In this document: positions 1-5,853 of the stretch, one piece after another | How the letters are laid out: the number at the start of each line of letters is the position of its first letter | How positions within the stretch are numbered: position 1 is the first letter of the stretch | NCBI GenBank assembly: GCA_964415245.1 | Contig: CAYQAJ010000106.1 | Location: forward strand, 1-16,065 | From: CAYQAJ01 sp964415245 | GTDB lineage: Bacteria; Planctomycetota; Planctomycetia; Pirellulales; Pirellulaceae | Direction of reading: 5' to 3' | DNA length: 16,065 nucleotides | Program-made: the position numbers and the translations under genes | Notes under the pieces: model-generated | Database searches by the model: none | What the model saw: only the letters and a program-made list of their open reading frames with translations | Told to the model about the DNA's origin: nothing

Positions 1-34
1 GGAGCAAAATGTGCCTGTCCCCTTCTCTGAGACG
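1..34. repeat. Partial REP-like element, half copy cut by the window edge
   Basis: These 34 bases match 1826-1859 with one mismatch (position 27, T against C). At 1826 the sequence is the right arm of an imperfect inverted repeat, so this is probably the right half of a second copy whose left arm lies outside the window. It sits just past the stop codon of the minus-strand cupin gene. From memory, sequences of this kind (GGGGACAGGCAC...) are dispersed in planctomycete genomes; that is recollection, not a search result. Confidence 0.65.
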
Positions 35-50
35 GTTTTTGGATAAGCTC

Positions 51-440
51 TTAGTCGAACCACTCGTCGCTCGGGTCGAACTTGGGAGCGACTACGATCA
101 ACACCTTCATCCGGCCGAGGGCGCGATGTCGCACTCCCGGGCGGATCAGGATGCACAGGCCCGGGTGCACGGCAATGCGCTCTTCGTCGAGCTGCATTTG
201 CGCGCCCGGTTCACACTCCAGGAAGTAATAGGTCTCGGTCAGTCGTTTGTGGTAGTGCAGTCGCGCGTCGGCCGAGATTTCCGTCACGTGGATGGTGGCG
301 GGAAAATCGGTGACATCGGCGAAAGCCCGCCGCGCGATGCCGCAAGGACACGCGACGGCGTTCAGGCTCGTAAAATCGACGATCTCGCAGCCGCGATTCG
401 GCGTGTCGGAAATCGGGGGGGCCGGAGCAGGGCGTGGCAT
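51..440 (-). CDS. Small single-domain cupin protein
   Basis: A 129-residue cytoplasmic protein that forms one cupin beta-barrel. The first cupin motif is visible as H62-x-H64-x4-E69 (HYHKRLTETYYFLE) and the second as P101-G-x2-H105. H62, H64, E69 and H105 would bind a metal ion. The protein ends with a KFDPSDEWFD tail that I associate with a conserved subgroup of stand-alone cupins. The substrate cannot be inferred; such proteins can be dioxygenases, isomerases or small-molecule sensors. The first 17 residues are proline-rich and there is no strong ribosome binding site before the ATG at 440, so the true start may lie a little further in, near the conserved CEIVDF segment. No gene upstream appears to share its transcript. 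Confidence 0.85.
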   Translation of the reverse strand: MPRPAPAPPISDTPNRGCEIVDFTSLNAVACPCGIARRAFADVTDFPATIHVTEISADARLHYHKRLTETYYFLECEPGAQMQLDEERIAVHPGLCILIRPGVRHRALGRMKVLIVVAPKFDPSDEWFD

Positions 441-750
441 GGGTTCTGGCAGGCTGGCGGATCGCTTCGGGCGGATTCATCTTAGCAGCGCGGGCCGGCT
501 CCGGCCACTGCCTGGGCGCGGTGCAACCGTCATAGTCGCGCAAGGCCATACGGGCGTCAGGGTCTACTCAACAGTTTGACCTAAACCGCTCGCTGAAAAT
601 TGGTTACCGGCACTCAAGCGTTCGCGCGAGGTGGGCCGATACGGTAGGTGAAGAAGGACGCGAAGCGCGTGCCGGCAACGGAACGCCAGTACGCGTCAGC
701 CAACCGGAGCGGACAAAAATCGGGCCAAGGATTGGCTCGACCGGTTCTGG

Positions 751-780
751 CGCAACCCACCGCCCCCACCTTGGGTTGCG
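751..780. repeat. 9-bp perfect inverted repeat (hairpin)
   Basis: CGCAACCCA at 751-759 pairs perfectly with TGGGTTGCG at 772-780 across a 12-base C-rich loop. There is no T-tract after it, so it is not a classic intrinsic terminator. It lies next to the G-quadruplex candidate and about 180 bp before the cysteine-rich gene. Confidence 0.6.
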
Positions 781-788
781 ACCACCTT

Positions 789-817
789 CCCCACCCGACC
801 CCACCCCACTGCACCCC
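789..817 (-). other. G-quadruplex candidate
   Basis: On the minus strand the tract reads G4-N6-G4-N1-G4-N2-G3-N1-G4: five G-runs of three to four bases with loops of one to six bases. This fits the usual rule for an intramolecular G-quadruplex; the plus strand is correspondingly C-rich. It ends about 140 bp upstream of the cysteine-rich protein start at 961. Whether it folds or regulates anything is not shown by the sequence. Confidence 0.5.
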
Positions 818-960
818 AACCTCTGGTTCTCCCCTTGCCGGAGAGCCTGGCTAGGCCGAAGACGGAACCGGCGCCGATGCTGCGCTGGCAACGTTGGCTC
901 GCGTTGGCCGGAACGGGAAGCGCCAGTTCGACAGTACCATCGTTAAGGAGACGTGGCTCC

Positions 961-1700
961 ATGAAGTGGAACATTCTTATCGGATCGTTGATCCTCGGCT
1001 TGGGCATCTGTACCCAAGGATTCGGCTTCGAGCTGCTCGACCGCATGGTCGGCACCTGCGGCTGCGAGTCGAGTTGCTGCGAGACCAAGTGTTGCAAGCA
1101 GAAATGCTGCAAGAGCCGTTGCGACGGTGGCTGCGAGCGCANNNNNNNNNNNNNNNNNNNNNNNNNNNNNNNNNNNNNNNNNNNNNNNNNNNNNNNNNNN
1201 NNNNNNNNNNNNNNNNNNNNNNNNNNNNNNNNNNNNNNNNNAAGTGTTGCAAGCAGAAATGCTGCAAGAGCCGTTGCGACGGTGGCTGCGAGCGCACGTG
1301 CTGCGACCCGGCCCCCACGTGCGGTTGTGAGAAAAAGTGCTGCGGCCATAATCGCGGCTGCTGCGAGAAGAAGTGCTGCGGCCATAATCGCGGCTGCTGC
1401 GAGAAGAAGTGCTGCGGCAACGGAAACGGCTGCTGCGACCGCGCTCCCAAGTGCGGCTGCGAGAAGAAGTGCTGCAAGAGCAAGTGCCACCAGGGCTGCC
1501 TGCTCGACCGCATCTTCGCTTGCAACAAGTGCTGCCACAGCCACAACCGATGCGGTTGCGAGAGCGCCTGCGGTTGCGGCGGTGAAATCGAAATGAACGG
1601 TGGCGACGACATGGGCCCCATGCCTCCGGCTCCGGTCGTTGATCCCTCGGCTTTCCTGCCGAGCCCCCGGACTGTCGTCAGCGCCAACCTGGTCCGCTAA
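961..1700 (+). CDS. Secreted cysteine-rich repeat protein (interrupted by an assembly gap)
   Basis: The ATG at 961 follows AAGGAG at 945-950. The first ~23 residues form a hydrophobic signal peptide (MKWNILIGSLILGLGIC...). The exported part is almost entirely Cys-Cys motifs spaced by Lys, Arg, Glu and Gly, including two exact 12-residue units KCCGHNRGCCEK at 1335-1406 and a third diverged unit. A cysteine-free tail (PPAPVVDPSAFLPSPRTVV...) ends the protein. The 100-N run at 1142-1241 puts the two halves in different frames, but the 55 bases before and after it are identical. Merging them gives one uninterrupted frame of 194 residues with about 39 cysteines after the signal peptide. The family is not one I can name; similar Cys-rich exported proteins occur in planctomycetes. 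A disulfide-linked envelope component or a metal-binding protein are both plausible. True length is uncertain because the gap could hide more repeat units. A terminator follows at 1731. Confidence 0.75.
1142..1241. other. Assembly gap of 100 N between identical 55-bp flanks
   Basis: The gap length is a round 100. The sequence 1087-1141 is identical to 1242-1296. The simplest reading is two contigs that overlap by at least 55 bp and were joined with filler. Collapsing the overlap restores the reading frame of the cysteine-rich gene. A real tandem repeat collapsed by the assembler is the alternative. Confidence 0.85.
1335..1442 (+). repeat. 36-bp tandem coding repeat, three units
   Basis: Units at 1335-1370 and 1371-1406 are identical and encode KCCGHNRGCCEK. 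The unit starting at 1407 is diverged (KCCGNGNGCCDR). The repeat lies inside the cysteine-rich gene and suggests growth by duplication of a 12-residue Cys-Cys module. Confidence 0.9.
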
Positions 1701-1730
1701 GTTTGGCTTTCGACGAATGCGACGCCAAGC

Positions 1731-1775
1731 GGCCTGCTCGAATGCAAGTTCGAGCAGGCCGTTTCGTCTTTTCTT
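1731..1775 (+). terminator. Intrinsic terminator after the cysteine-rich gene
   Basis: GGCCTGCTCGAA (1731-1742) and TTCGAGCAGGCC (1749-1760) form a perfect 12-bp stem with a six-base loop, followed by the T-rich stretch GTTTCGTCTTTTCTT. It begins 30 bp past the stop codon at 1700. This is the clearest terminator in the window and indicates that the cysteine-rich gene is transcribed alone. Confidence 0.85.
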
Positions 1776-1797
1776 GGCCGATGGTTTCCAACGCGTC

Positions 1798-1847
1798 GGG
1801 GACTGGCTCCTTTTGCGCAGTCCTCGGAGCAAAATGTGCCTGTCCCC
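1798..1847. repeat. REP-like imperfect inverted repeat, family 1
   Basis: The left arm (1798-1818, GGGGACTGGCTCCTTTTGCGC) and the right arm (1826-1847) pair with a few mismatches around a seven-base centre. The right arm plus 12 more bases is repeated at the left edge of the window. Short dispersed palindromes like this are often moved by IS200-type REP-associated transposases in other bacteria; no such gene is present here, so the link is inference. Confidence 0.7.
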
Positions 1848-1964
1848 TTCTCCGAGACGCGCGGCATTCGATGCGACGGGCATTGCAATTGCTTTGCATG
1901 GGCCGCCGATGTCGCGACCCGGCGACATGCACAACGTGCGTGAGTCGAAGAAGATCGGACCATG

Positions 1965-2134
1965 CTCGTATCCATGGACCGCGCACCTTTCGCGCGCAGC
2001 GCCACCCTCCGCCGTGCCGTCCGCCGGCCTGAACGGCCGATTCCGTCAACTCGTATCCATGGACCGCGCACCTTTCGCGCGCAGCGCCACCCTCCGCCGT
2101 GCCGTCCGCCGGCCTGAAGGGCCGATTCCGTCAG
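1965..2134. repeat. 85-bp direct tandem duplication
   Basis: Copy one spans 1965-2049 and copy two 2050-2134; they differ at two positions. Each copy ends with a CGGCC-TGAAS-GGCCG hairpin. A third hairpin with the same TGAAG loop and a six-bp stem lies at 2206-2222, so the unit may itself be a dispersed repeat. No coding role is evident. Confidence 0.9.
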
Positions 2135-2205
2135 CTCAGGCCGGAGGAACGGAGGCCTGGGTAACGAGAAAACGCCCACACCATTACCACCCGTTGATTT
2201 CACGG

Positions 2206-2222
2206 CGGCCCTGAAGGGGCCG
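2206..2222. repeat. Short hairpin with TGAAG loop
   Basis: CGGCCC (2206-2211) and GGGCCG (2217-2222) pair around TGAAG. The stem and loop match the hairpins inside each 85-bp unit upstream, which suggests a shared origin. No T-tract follows. Confidence 0.55.
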
Positions 2223-2278
2223 TTCAGAGTCGCGCGGTCGAACGACCCCTATGGAGTCGCGGAGCATGGGGGCAGCTA

Positions 2279-2387
2279 AACGGGACAAGTCCAATTCCTG
2301 CACAAGGGAGCGACTTTCCTGAATGTCGAGAACGGCGCTGCGGCGTGCACATGCCACCGAGCCGCCAGAAATTGGACCGGTCCCGTT
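2279..2387. repeat. REP/MITE-like inverted repeat, family 2
   Basis: The 22-base arm at 2279-2300 (AACGGGACAAGTCCAATTCC...) matches the reverse complement of 2366-2387 at 19 of 22 positions, with about 65 bp between the arms. The arms begin AACGGGAC, which resembles family 1 (GGGGAC). Bases 2381-2396 recur with one mismatch at 4270-4285. No transposase gene is present, so this is a non-autonomous element or a structured repeat. Confidence 0.65.
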
Positions 2388-2585
2388 CATTTGCCCGCTC
2401 GCCATGAAACGCTGGATAATCGCCAATTGCTTGCCGCTGATGATCGTCGCGTGTTCGTCGGATACGAAACAAGCGAAAAGGCCGGTCGACGACAGTCGCG
2501 CCGGCGGCAAGAAACCAGGGCACGACGGTTATCCTTCGGACACAGCGGTCTGGCTGGAACGCGCACCGCTCGTCATTCTGATCGT

Positions 2586-2591
2586 TATAAT
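2586..2591 (+). promoter_or_regulatory. Possible -10 box for the FHA-LuxR gene
   Basis: A perfect TATAAT lies 54 bp before the ATG at 2646, in otherwise GC-rich sequence. I see no good -35 hexamer at the usual spacing, so this is a weak call. Confidence 0.3.
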
Positions 2592-2645
2592 CAATCGGGC
2601 GCGACCTGCATCTCGGCGCGCGTCCCCGCATTGGAAGGCAGCGCG

Positions 2646-3197
2646 ATGTGGCTCCTCAGCGTCAACACCGTAAAGGGGAACCTTCCCTTCTGGATCAAGC
2701 GCGGCGCATTCGTCGTCGGACGGACGAATCGCGCCGACATCGCTATCTGCGAGCGGACGATCTCCCGAAGTCACGCCCTTCTCAAGTACGATGGCTGCCT
2801 GCTCACGATCGAAGACCTGGACAGTTCGAACGGGATCTTCGTGAACGAGACGGGGGTCTCTTTCAGCGAGCTAAAGCTAGGCGACCATGTGCGATTCGGC
2901 AGCGTTCCCTGTGCCGTGTCGGCCAACGCGTGGCTGCCTGGAGACGAGTCCGCCGACGTGACCACGTTCCGGATTCCGCGGTCGAAGTTCGAGGACGACA
3001 CAGCCATTGTGAATACGTTTACCCCTGCCCAGCGCCGGATCATCCCGCTGCTTATGGAAGGCAAGAGCGAGCCTGATATCGCGCTTGCACTGGGAAAGAG
3101 CGTACACACCGTGCATACCCACGTGCGGGCCATCTTCCAGCGGGCCGGCGTTCATTCCCGCGCGGAACTTATCGTCAAGTTGCTGGGCCGCGAGTAA
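2646..3197 (+). CDS. FHA domain-LuxR-type helix-turn-helix fusion regulator
   Basis: A 183-residue cytoplasmic protein. Residues ~1-100 form a forkhead-associated domain with the expected signature residues: G25-R26, S40-R41-x-H43 and D59-S-S-N62-G63. Such domains bind phosphothreonine peptides. Residues ~126-180 form a LuxR/GerE helix-turn-helix (TPAQRRIIPLLMEGKS..., then HTVHTHVRAIFQRAGVHSR). There is no receiver domain. The architecture suggests a DNA-binding regulator whose activity or assembly depends on Ser/Thr kinase phosphorylation; planctomycetes are rich in such kinases, but none is encoded here. The ATG at 2646 is preceded by GGAAGG at 2633-2638, which supports this start over upstream in-frame codons lying in the repeat region. 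Targets are unknown; the palindrome just downstream is one candidate site. Confidence 0.88.
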   Translation: MWLLSVNTVKGNLPFWIKRGAFVVGRTNRADIAICERTISRSHALLKYDGCLLTIEDLDSSNGIFVNETGVSFSELKLGDHVRFGSVPCAVSANAWLPGDESADVTTFRIPRSKFEDDTAIVNTFTPAQRRIIPLLMEGKSEPDIALALGKSVHTVHTHVRAIFQRAGVHSRAELIVKLLGRE

Positions 3198-3493
3198 GAC
3201 TCTGTGCAGCGGCATCGCCTGATCAGGCGATGGCACGCCGGCGCGAACACGGCAAGACTGACGGCGTTGGGCCTGAGGCTGTCGCGGGAAGCCAGTGAGT
3301 AGCCCCGCCTTTCACTTGCCCAATCTGATTGACCCGCGCAAGTGACCGATGTCCGCGACGCGACGGACTGACTGCCGGTCTAACCTGGACAACGCAGAAT
3401 CGCACGATCGCCACGTACATTCTGGTCCATTCTGCGCAGTTGCCAGTCTACGGGAGCCCGGTCGAACGAATTGGATTCACAGGGGAGTCGGCA
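3198..3493. other. Intergenic region between the FHA-LuxR and coiled-coil genes
   Basis: Apart from the 20-bp palindrome near its left end, I see no gene and no recognisable promoter hexamers. The right end carries the AGGGGAG ribosome binding site (3481-3487) of the next gene. Confidence 0.5.
3213..3232. promoter_or_regulatory. 20-bp perfect palindrome
   Basis: CATCGCCTGATCAGGCGATG is a perfect palindrome with no loop, starting 16 bp after the FHA-LuxR stop codon. It could fold as a weak terminator hairpin, although no T-tract follows. It could also be a binding site for a dimeric regulator. The sequence does not decide between these. Confidence 0.4.
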
Positions 3494-4192
3494 ATGCCTG
3501 ACTTGGACGGATTCATCAAGCTGAACGACGCACGGCTCAAGGCCGCAACCACCGAGGCCGATATTGCCGGCAAGTTGGCCGACGTAGCGACAAAGGTCGC
3601 CAATCTGAGCCTGATCCGCGAGGAATCAACCAAGAAGCGGTTGGAAAACGTCGCCAAGGCACTCGACATCCAGTGGGACGCCCAGGCGCACGCTACGCTG
3701 CAGCTGGCGCGCAATCGAGCGATGCAGCGTGAACGACTATTGCAAAGCGAGCGCAGCCGGCTGCAGATGCACATCGGGCGCTTGCCGCAGCTTCTGATGG
3801 GGGCCGGTTCCTGGGCAGCAATCCGAGACGCCTGGATATCTTTCACCTACACATGGAAGGAGTCGTCGATTGCGGCTGTCACGGCCGCCGGATCGATTCG
3901 AGTGTCGGACGAGGCGTACGAGGCGTCTGCGTGGCGGCACCCCATTAGAGTCGCCGTCGAACCGCTGCCCGCGGGCGAGCGCTTCCTGGGCGCACTCTGG
4001 GACTGGGCCCGTCGCCATACGTACTATCCGATAAGTGGTAGCGCGGCCTGGGCGGCGCTGGCGATCGTGCTTCAATCACTAAGCGACTCCGCCGCAGAGG
4101 AAGCCACAAAGCTGGAAACGGAGATCGAAGCCGTGCATAGGGAGGCCATCGAGCTAAGCAAGCTCGACTGGGATCGGCTGAAGCAGCCGTAA
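3494..4192 (+). CDS. Unrecognised coiled-coil protein
   Basis: A 232-residue protein whose family I do not recognise. The ATG at 3494 has a good ribosome site (AGGGGAG at 3481-3487); longer in-frame versions lack one. Residues ~10-95 are mostly helical, rich in Ala, Lys, Glu and Arg with heptad-like spacing, so a coiled coil is likely. Residues ~95-165 contain several aromatic residues (AAIRDAWISFTYTWKESS). A short hydrophobic stretch (SAAWAALAIVLQSLSD) near residue 190 could be a buried helix or a weak membrane segment. The C-terminus is again charged and helical. There is no signal peptide. It stands alone, convergent with the next gene, so context gives no function. Confidence 0.7.
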   Translation: MPDLDGFIKLNDARLKAATTEADIAGKLADVATKVANLSLIREESTKKRLENVAKALDIQWDAQAHATLQLARNRAMQRERLLQSERSRLQMHIGRLPQLLMGAGSWAAIRDAWISFTYTWKESSIAAVTAAGSIRVSDEAYEASAWRHPIRVAVEPLPAGERFLGALWDWARRHTYYPISGSAAWAALAIVLQSLSDSAAEEATKLETEIEAVHREAIELSKLDWDRLKQP

Positions 4193-4269
4193 CCGAGCAC
4201 GTGCGGCATACGGTTCCAAGCGACCTGAGCGGGCCGAGGTTGTCGATCGATATCAGCGAGAAGCCGTCG

Positions 4270-4285
4270 TCCCGTTTATTTGCCC
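4270..4285. repeat. Fragment of repeat family 2
   Basis: TCCCGTTTATTTGCCC matches 2381-2396 with one mismatch. It lies in the 101-bp convergent gap just past the stop of the minus-strand gene, which suggests a decayed copy of the family 2 element. Confidence 0.4.
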
Positions 4286-4293
4286 TGCGCTCC

Positions 4294-5454
4294 CTAGCGC
4301 CCGTCGCTCTGCGACAGCAGCAATCCCACCGCGTAACCCAGCAGGTCGTTTCGACCGCGGCAGTGTTCGAGCATTCGCGCGAAGCTGCCCGACAGCCTCG
4401 ATAGCTCGACCAGCGAGGGGCCGAGGCCCAGGACGGGCATGTCGGGGGGGGTGAGGCGGATCGACTCTTCGATGGCCTGGTCGTAGCGGCCGAGGCGCGA
4501 GAGGAGATCGACGTAGACCTCGATGGCCGCCGTGCCGTATCGCGCGTGGTCGACATTCTCGGCCCGGTCGCGGAAATGCGCAAGCGCCGCATCCACGTCG
4601 TCGCCGAGAAGCGCTCGAAAATACAGCGCGTGCGTGGGGTAAGCGTCGACGAACGGTTCCTCGCCGTGGTATTGCAGCGGGGCACAGAGCCGCCGGCCGT
4701 ACTCCGTCAGATCGAGCGCCGTACGCAGCAGGCTCTCGTCGTCCAAGAGGCGGGCGAACCTCACGATCGATGACAAGTGCGACGTGTCGATGTGGTAGGC
4801 GTTTTCGCCAAACAGCCAGGGCCGACTGGAAATCAATTCCGCCAGCGTCGTAGCCGTGGGCTCGGTCCCCTCTTTTCGGGCGACGTCGGCCCGCACGTTG
4901 GCCAGTAGCTCGCCGTGGATCTGCTCGACGAGCATGCCTGCCGACTCCTGCTGCTCGGTGCGCGTACGGCGGGGCATGACCGCTTCGAAGGTGGTGATGG
5001 CGTTGCACGTGCCGTAGCGATCCAGCACGATGCGAAAGCCTCGCGCGGCGTCGACCCCCTCGTGCAACGCCACTTCGATGTAGGCGTCGAGGTTGTCGTC
5101 GGTGACGGCGATTTTTTCGAGCTCAGCGGCGGCCGCTTGTTTGTCGCCGACGGGGCGCAGGTACATCCACCCCTCGCGGATGGCGCCTTCGCGCAACAGC
5201 AAGAGGCCCACGTCTCGGCAGGCTTCCAACAGGCCGTCTTCCAGGCGGTCTCGCGTGGCATTGTCGAGCTGGTCGCCGGCATCATCGTACAACAGCGGAA
5301 GCCCCAGACGATGCCGCGTGCGCATCTTCAGCGCCTCGAACAGCTCGTGGTACTTCTTCTCGGCGCGCAACCGCTCGGCCAGGCAGTCGAGCGTCGCCTG
5401 GACACCCCCGCTTTGCATACTCCGCTGCAATTGTTCGAAATCGGTCGATGGCAT
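4294..5454 (-). CDS. Conserved hypothetical protein, helical repeat type
   Basis: A 386-residue protein without a signal peptide or membrane segment. It is strongly helical, and its regular spacing (for example YHELFEALKMR, YGTAAIEVYVDLLSRLGRYDQAIEESI) suggests a TPR-like alpha-solenoid. From memory it matches a hypothetical family recurrent in planctomycetes, with a conserved REGWMYLRPVGDK segment; its function is not known to me. The chosen start (MPSTDFEQLQR) is the first ATG after the repeat array; the possible ribosome site GGAG lies rather far away (13 bases). Longer upstream reading in this frame runs into the tandem repeats and N run and is not credible. It diverges from hemDE, and a shared ~400-bp spacer carries candidate promoters for both. 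Confidence 0.75.
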   Translation of the reverse strand: MPSTDFEQLQRSMQSGGVQATLDCLAERLRAEKKYHELFEALKMRTRHRLGLPLLYDDAGDQLDNATRDRLEDGLLEACRDVGLLLLREGAIREGWMYLRPVGDKQAAAAELEKIAVTDDNLDAYIEVALHEGVDAARGFRIVLDRYGTCNAITTFEAVMPRRTRTEQQESAGMLVEQIHGELLANVRADVARKEGTEPTATTLAELISSRPWLFGENAYHIDTSHLSSIVRFARLLDDESLLRTALDLTEYGRRLCAPLQYHGEEPFVDAYPTHALYFRALLGDDVDAALAHFRDRAENVDHARYGTAAIEVYVDLLSRLGRYDQAIEESIRLTPPDMPVLGLGPSLVELSRLSGSFARMLEHCRGRNDLLGYAVGLLLSQSDGR

Positions 5455-5486
5455 GGAATGCAGATCGCTCCGTGCGTGGTGCCCTC

Positions 5487-5679
5487 GTCGCCTCTCGCTG
5501 CGAAAGTCGCCTCTCGCTNNNNNNNNNNNNNNNNNNNNNNNNNNNNNNNNNNNNNNNNNNNNNNNNNNNNNNNNNNNNNNNNNNNNNNNNNNNNNNNNNN
5601 NNNNNNNNNNNNNNNNNNGTCGCCTCTCGCTGCGAAAGTCGCCTCTCGCTCCCAAAGTCGCCTCTCGCTCCGCGAGAGG
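5487..5679. repeat. 19-bp tandem repeat array interrupted by an assembly gap
   Basis: The unit is GTCGCCTCTCGCT followed by six variable bases (GCGAAA or CCCAAA). Units are visible on both sides of the N run. The last unit ends in a perfect hairpin, CCTCTCGC-TCC-GCGAGAGG, at 5661-5679. From memory this repeat type is dispersed in Pirellulales genomes, but I could not search. It lies just upstream of the minus-strand hypothetical gene. Confidence 0.8.
5519..5618. other. Assembly gap of 100 N between identical 32-bp flanks
   Basis: Sequence 5487-5518 equals 5619-5650. As with the first gap, the contigs probably overlap inside a short tandem repeat, so the number of 19-bp units is uncertain and little or no unique DNA is likely to be missing. 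Confidence 0.8.
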
Positions 5680-5740
5680 GCGCGACAGACAGCCGCGCTC
5701 GTCGCGTTGACGGAATTGTCGCTCAGTGTCTCCGATCCCC

Positions 5741-5749
5741 ATGGTAGCA
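5741..5749 (-). promoter_or_regulatory. Possible extended -10 promoter for the minus-strand hypothetical gene
   Basis: On the minus strand the site reads TGCTACCAT, the same TGCTACNAT pattern as in front of hemDE and the ABC operon. The start of transcription would be near 5733, leaving a long leader that includes the 19-bp repeats. No convincing -35 box is present, as expected for an extended -10 promoter. Confidence 0.35.
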
Positions 5750-5837
5750 CGCCCCGAGCGACGCGCCGATGATGCCGTAGAAATCGCGGGCTGCGTCTCG
5801 CACGATGCGCCCGCACTTTCGCTTTGCGGCGTGCCCC

Positions 5838-5846
5838 TGCTACGAT
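5838..5846 (+). promoter_or_regulatory. Possible extended -10 promoter for hemDE
   Basis: TGCTACGAT fits an extended -10 element. Sequence 5831-5850 matches 9851-9870, in front of the ABC operon, at 17 of 20 positions. A start of transcription about seven bases downstream falls at or next to the ATG at 5854, which would make the mRNA leaderless. That fits the lack of a ribosome binding site. Confidence 0.45.
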
Positions 5847-5853
5847 GGAACGC

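Larger units (their letters stand above)
441..960. other. Gene-free region with hairpin and C-rich tract
   Basis: I see no credible gene in these 520 bases; the open frames here have no ribosome sites and no recognisable protein features. The stretch holds a 9-bp hairpin (751-780), a C-rich tract with G-quadruplex potential on the minus strand (789-817), and, at 945-950, the ribosome binding site of the next gene. The minus-strand reading of 800-860 (G-rich, then GGTTCTCC...CCGGAGAG on the plus strand) resembles dispersed planctomycete intergenic repeats. I could not identify the promoter of the cysteine-rich gene. Confidence 0.6.
1848..2645. other. Repeat-rich gene-free region
   Basis: I see no credible gene between the first REP-like element and the FHA gene. 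The region holds an 85-bp tandem duplication (1965-2134), three small hairpins with TGAAC or TGAAG loops (2025-2039, 2110-2124, 2206-2222), a second REP-like inverted repeat (2279-2387), and a possible -10 box at 2586-2591. Open frames crossing it on both strands are translations of these repeats and lack ribosome binding sites. Confidence 0.6.

Noticed and set aside
696..1934. 412-residue minus-strand open frame opposite the cysteine-rich gene
   Set aside because: It is an Ala-rich shadow of the TGC-rich coding strand, spans the N run and the terminator, and shows no domain features.
1700..2214. Open frames on both strands across the repeat region (for example minus-strand 1697-2203)
   Set aside because: They translate the REP-like element and the 85-bp duplication, have no ribosome binding sites, and overlap one another on opposite strands.
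5487..5679. Possible CRISPR array from repeated 19-bp units
   Set aside because: The variable part is only six bases, the units abut directly, and there are no cas genes. This is a tandem repeat array.
5824..5853. TTG start at 5824 or ATG at 5845 for hemDE
   Set aside because: The extra residues lie over the candidate extended -10 promoter and have no ribosome site; HemD similarity begins after 5854.
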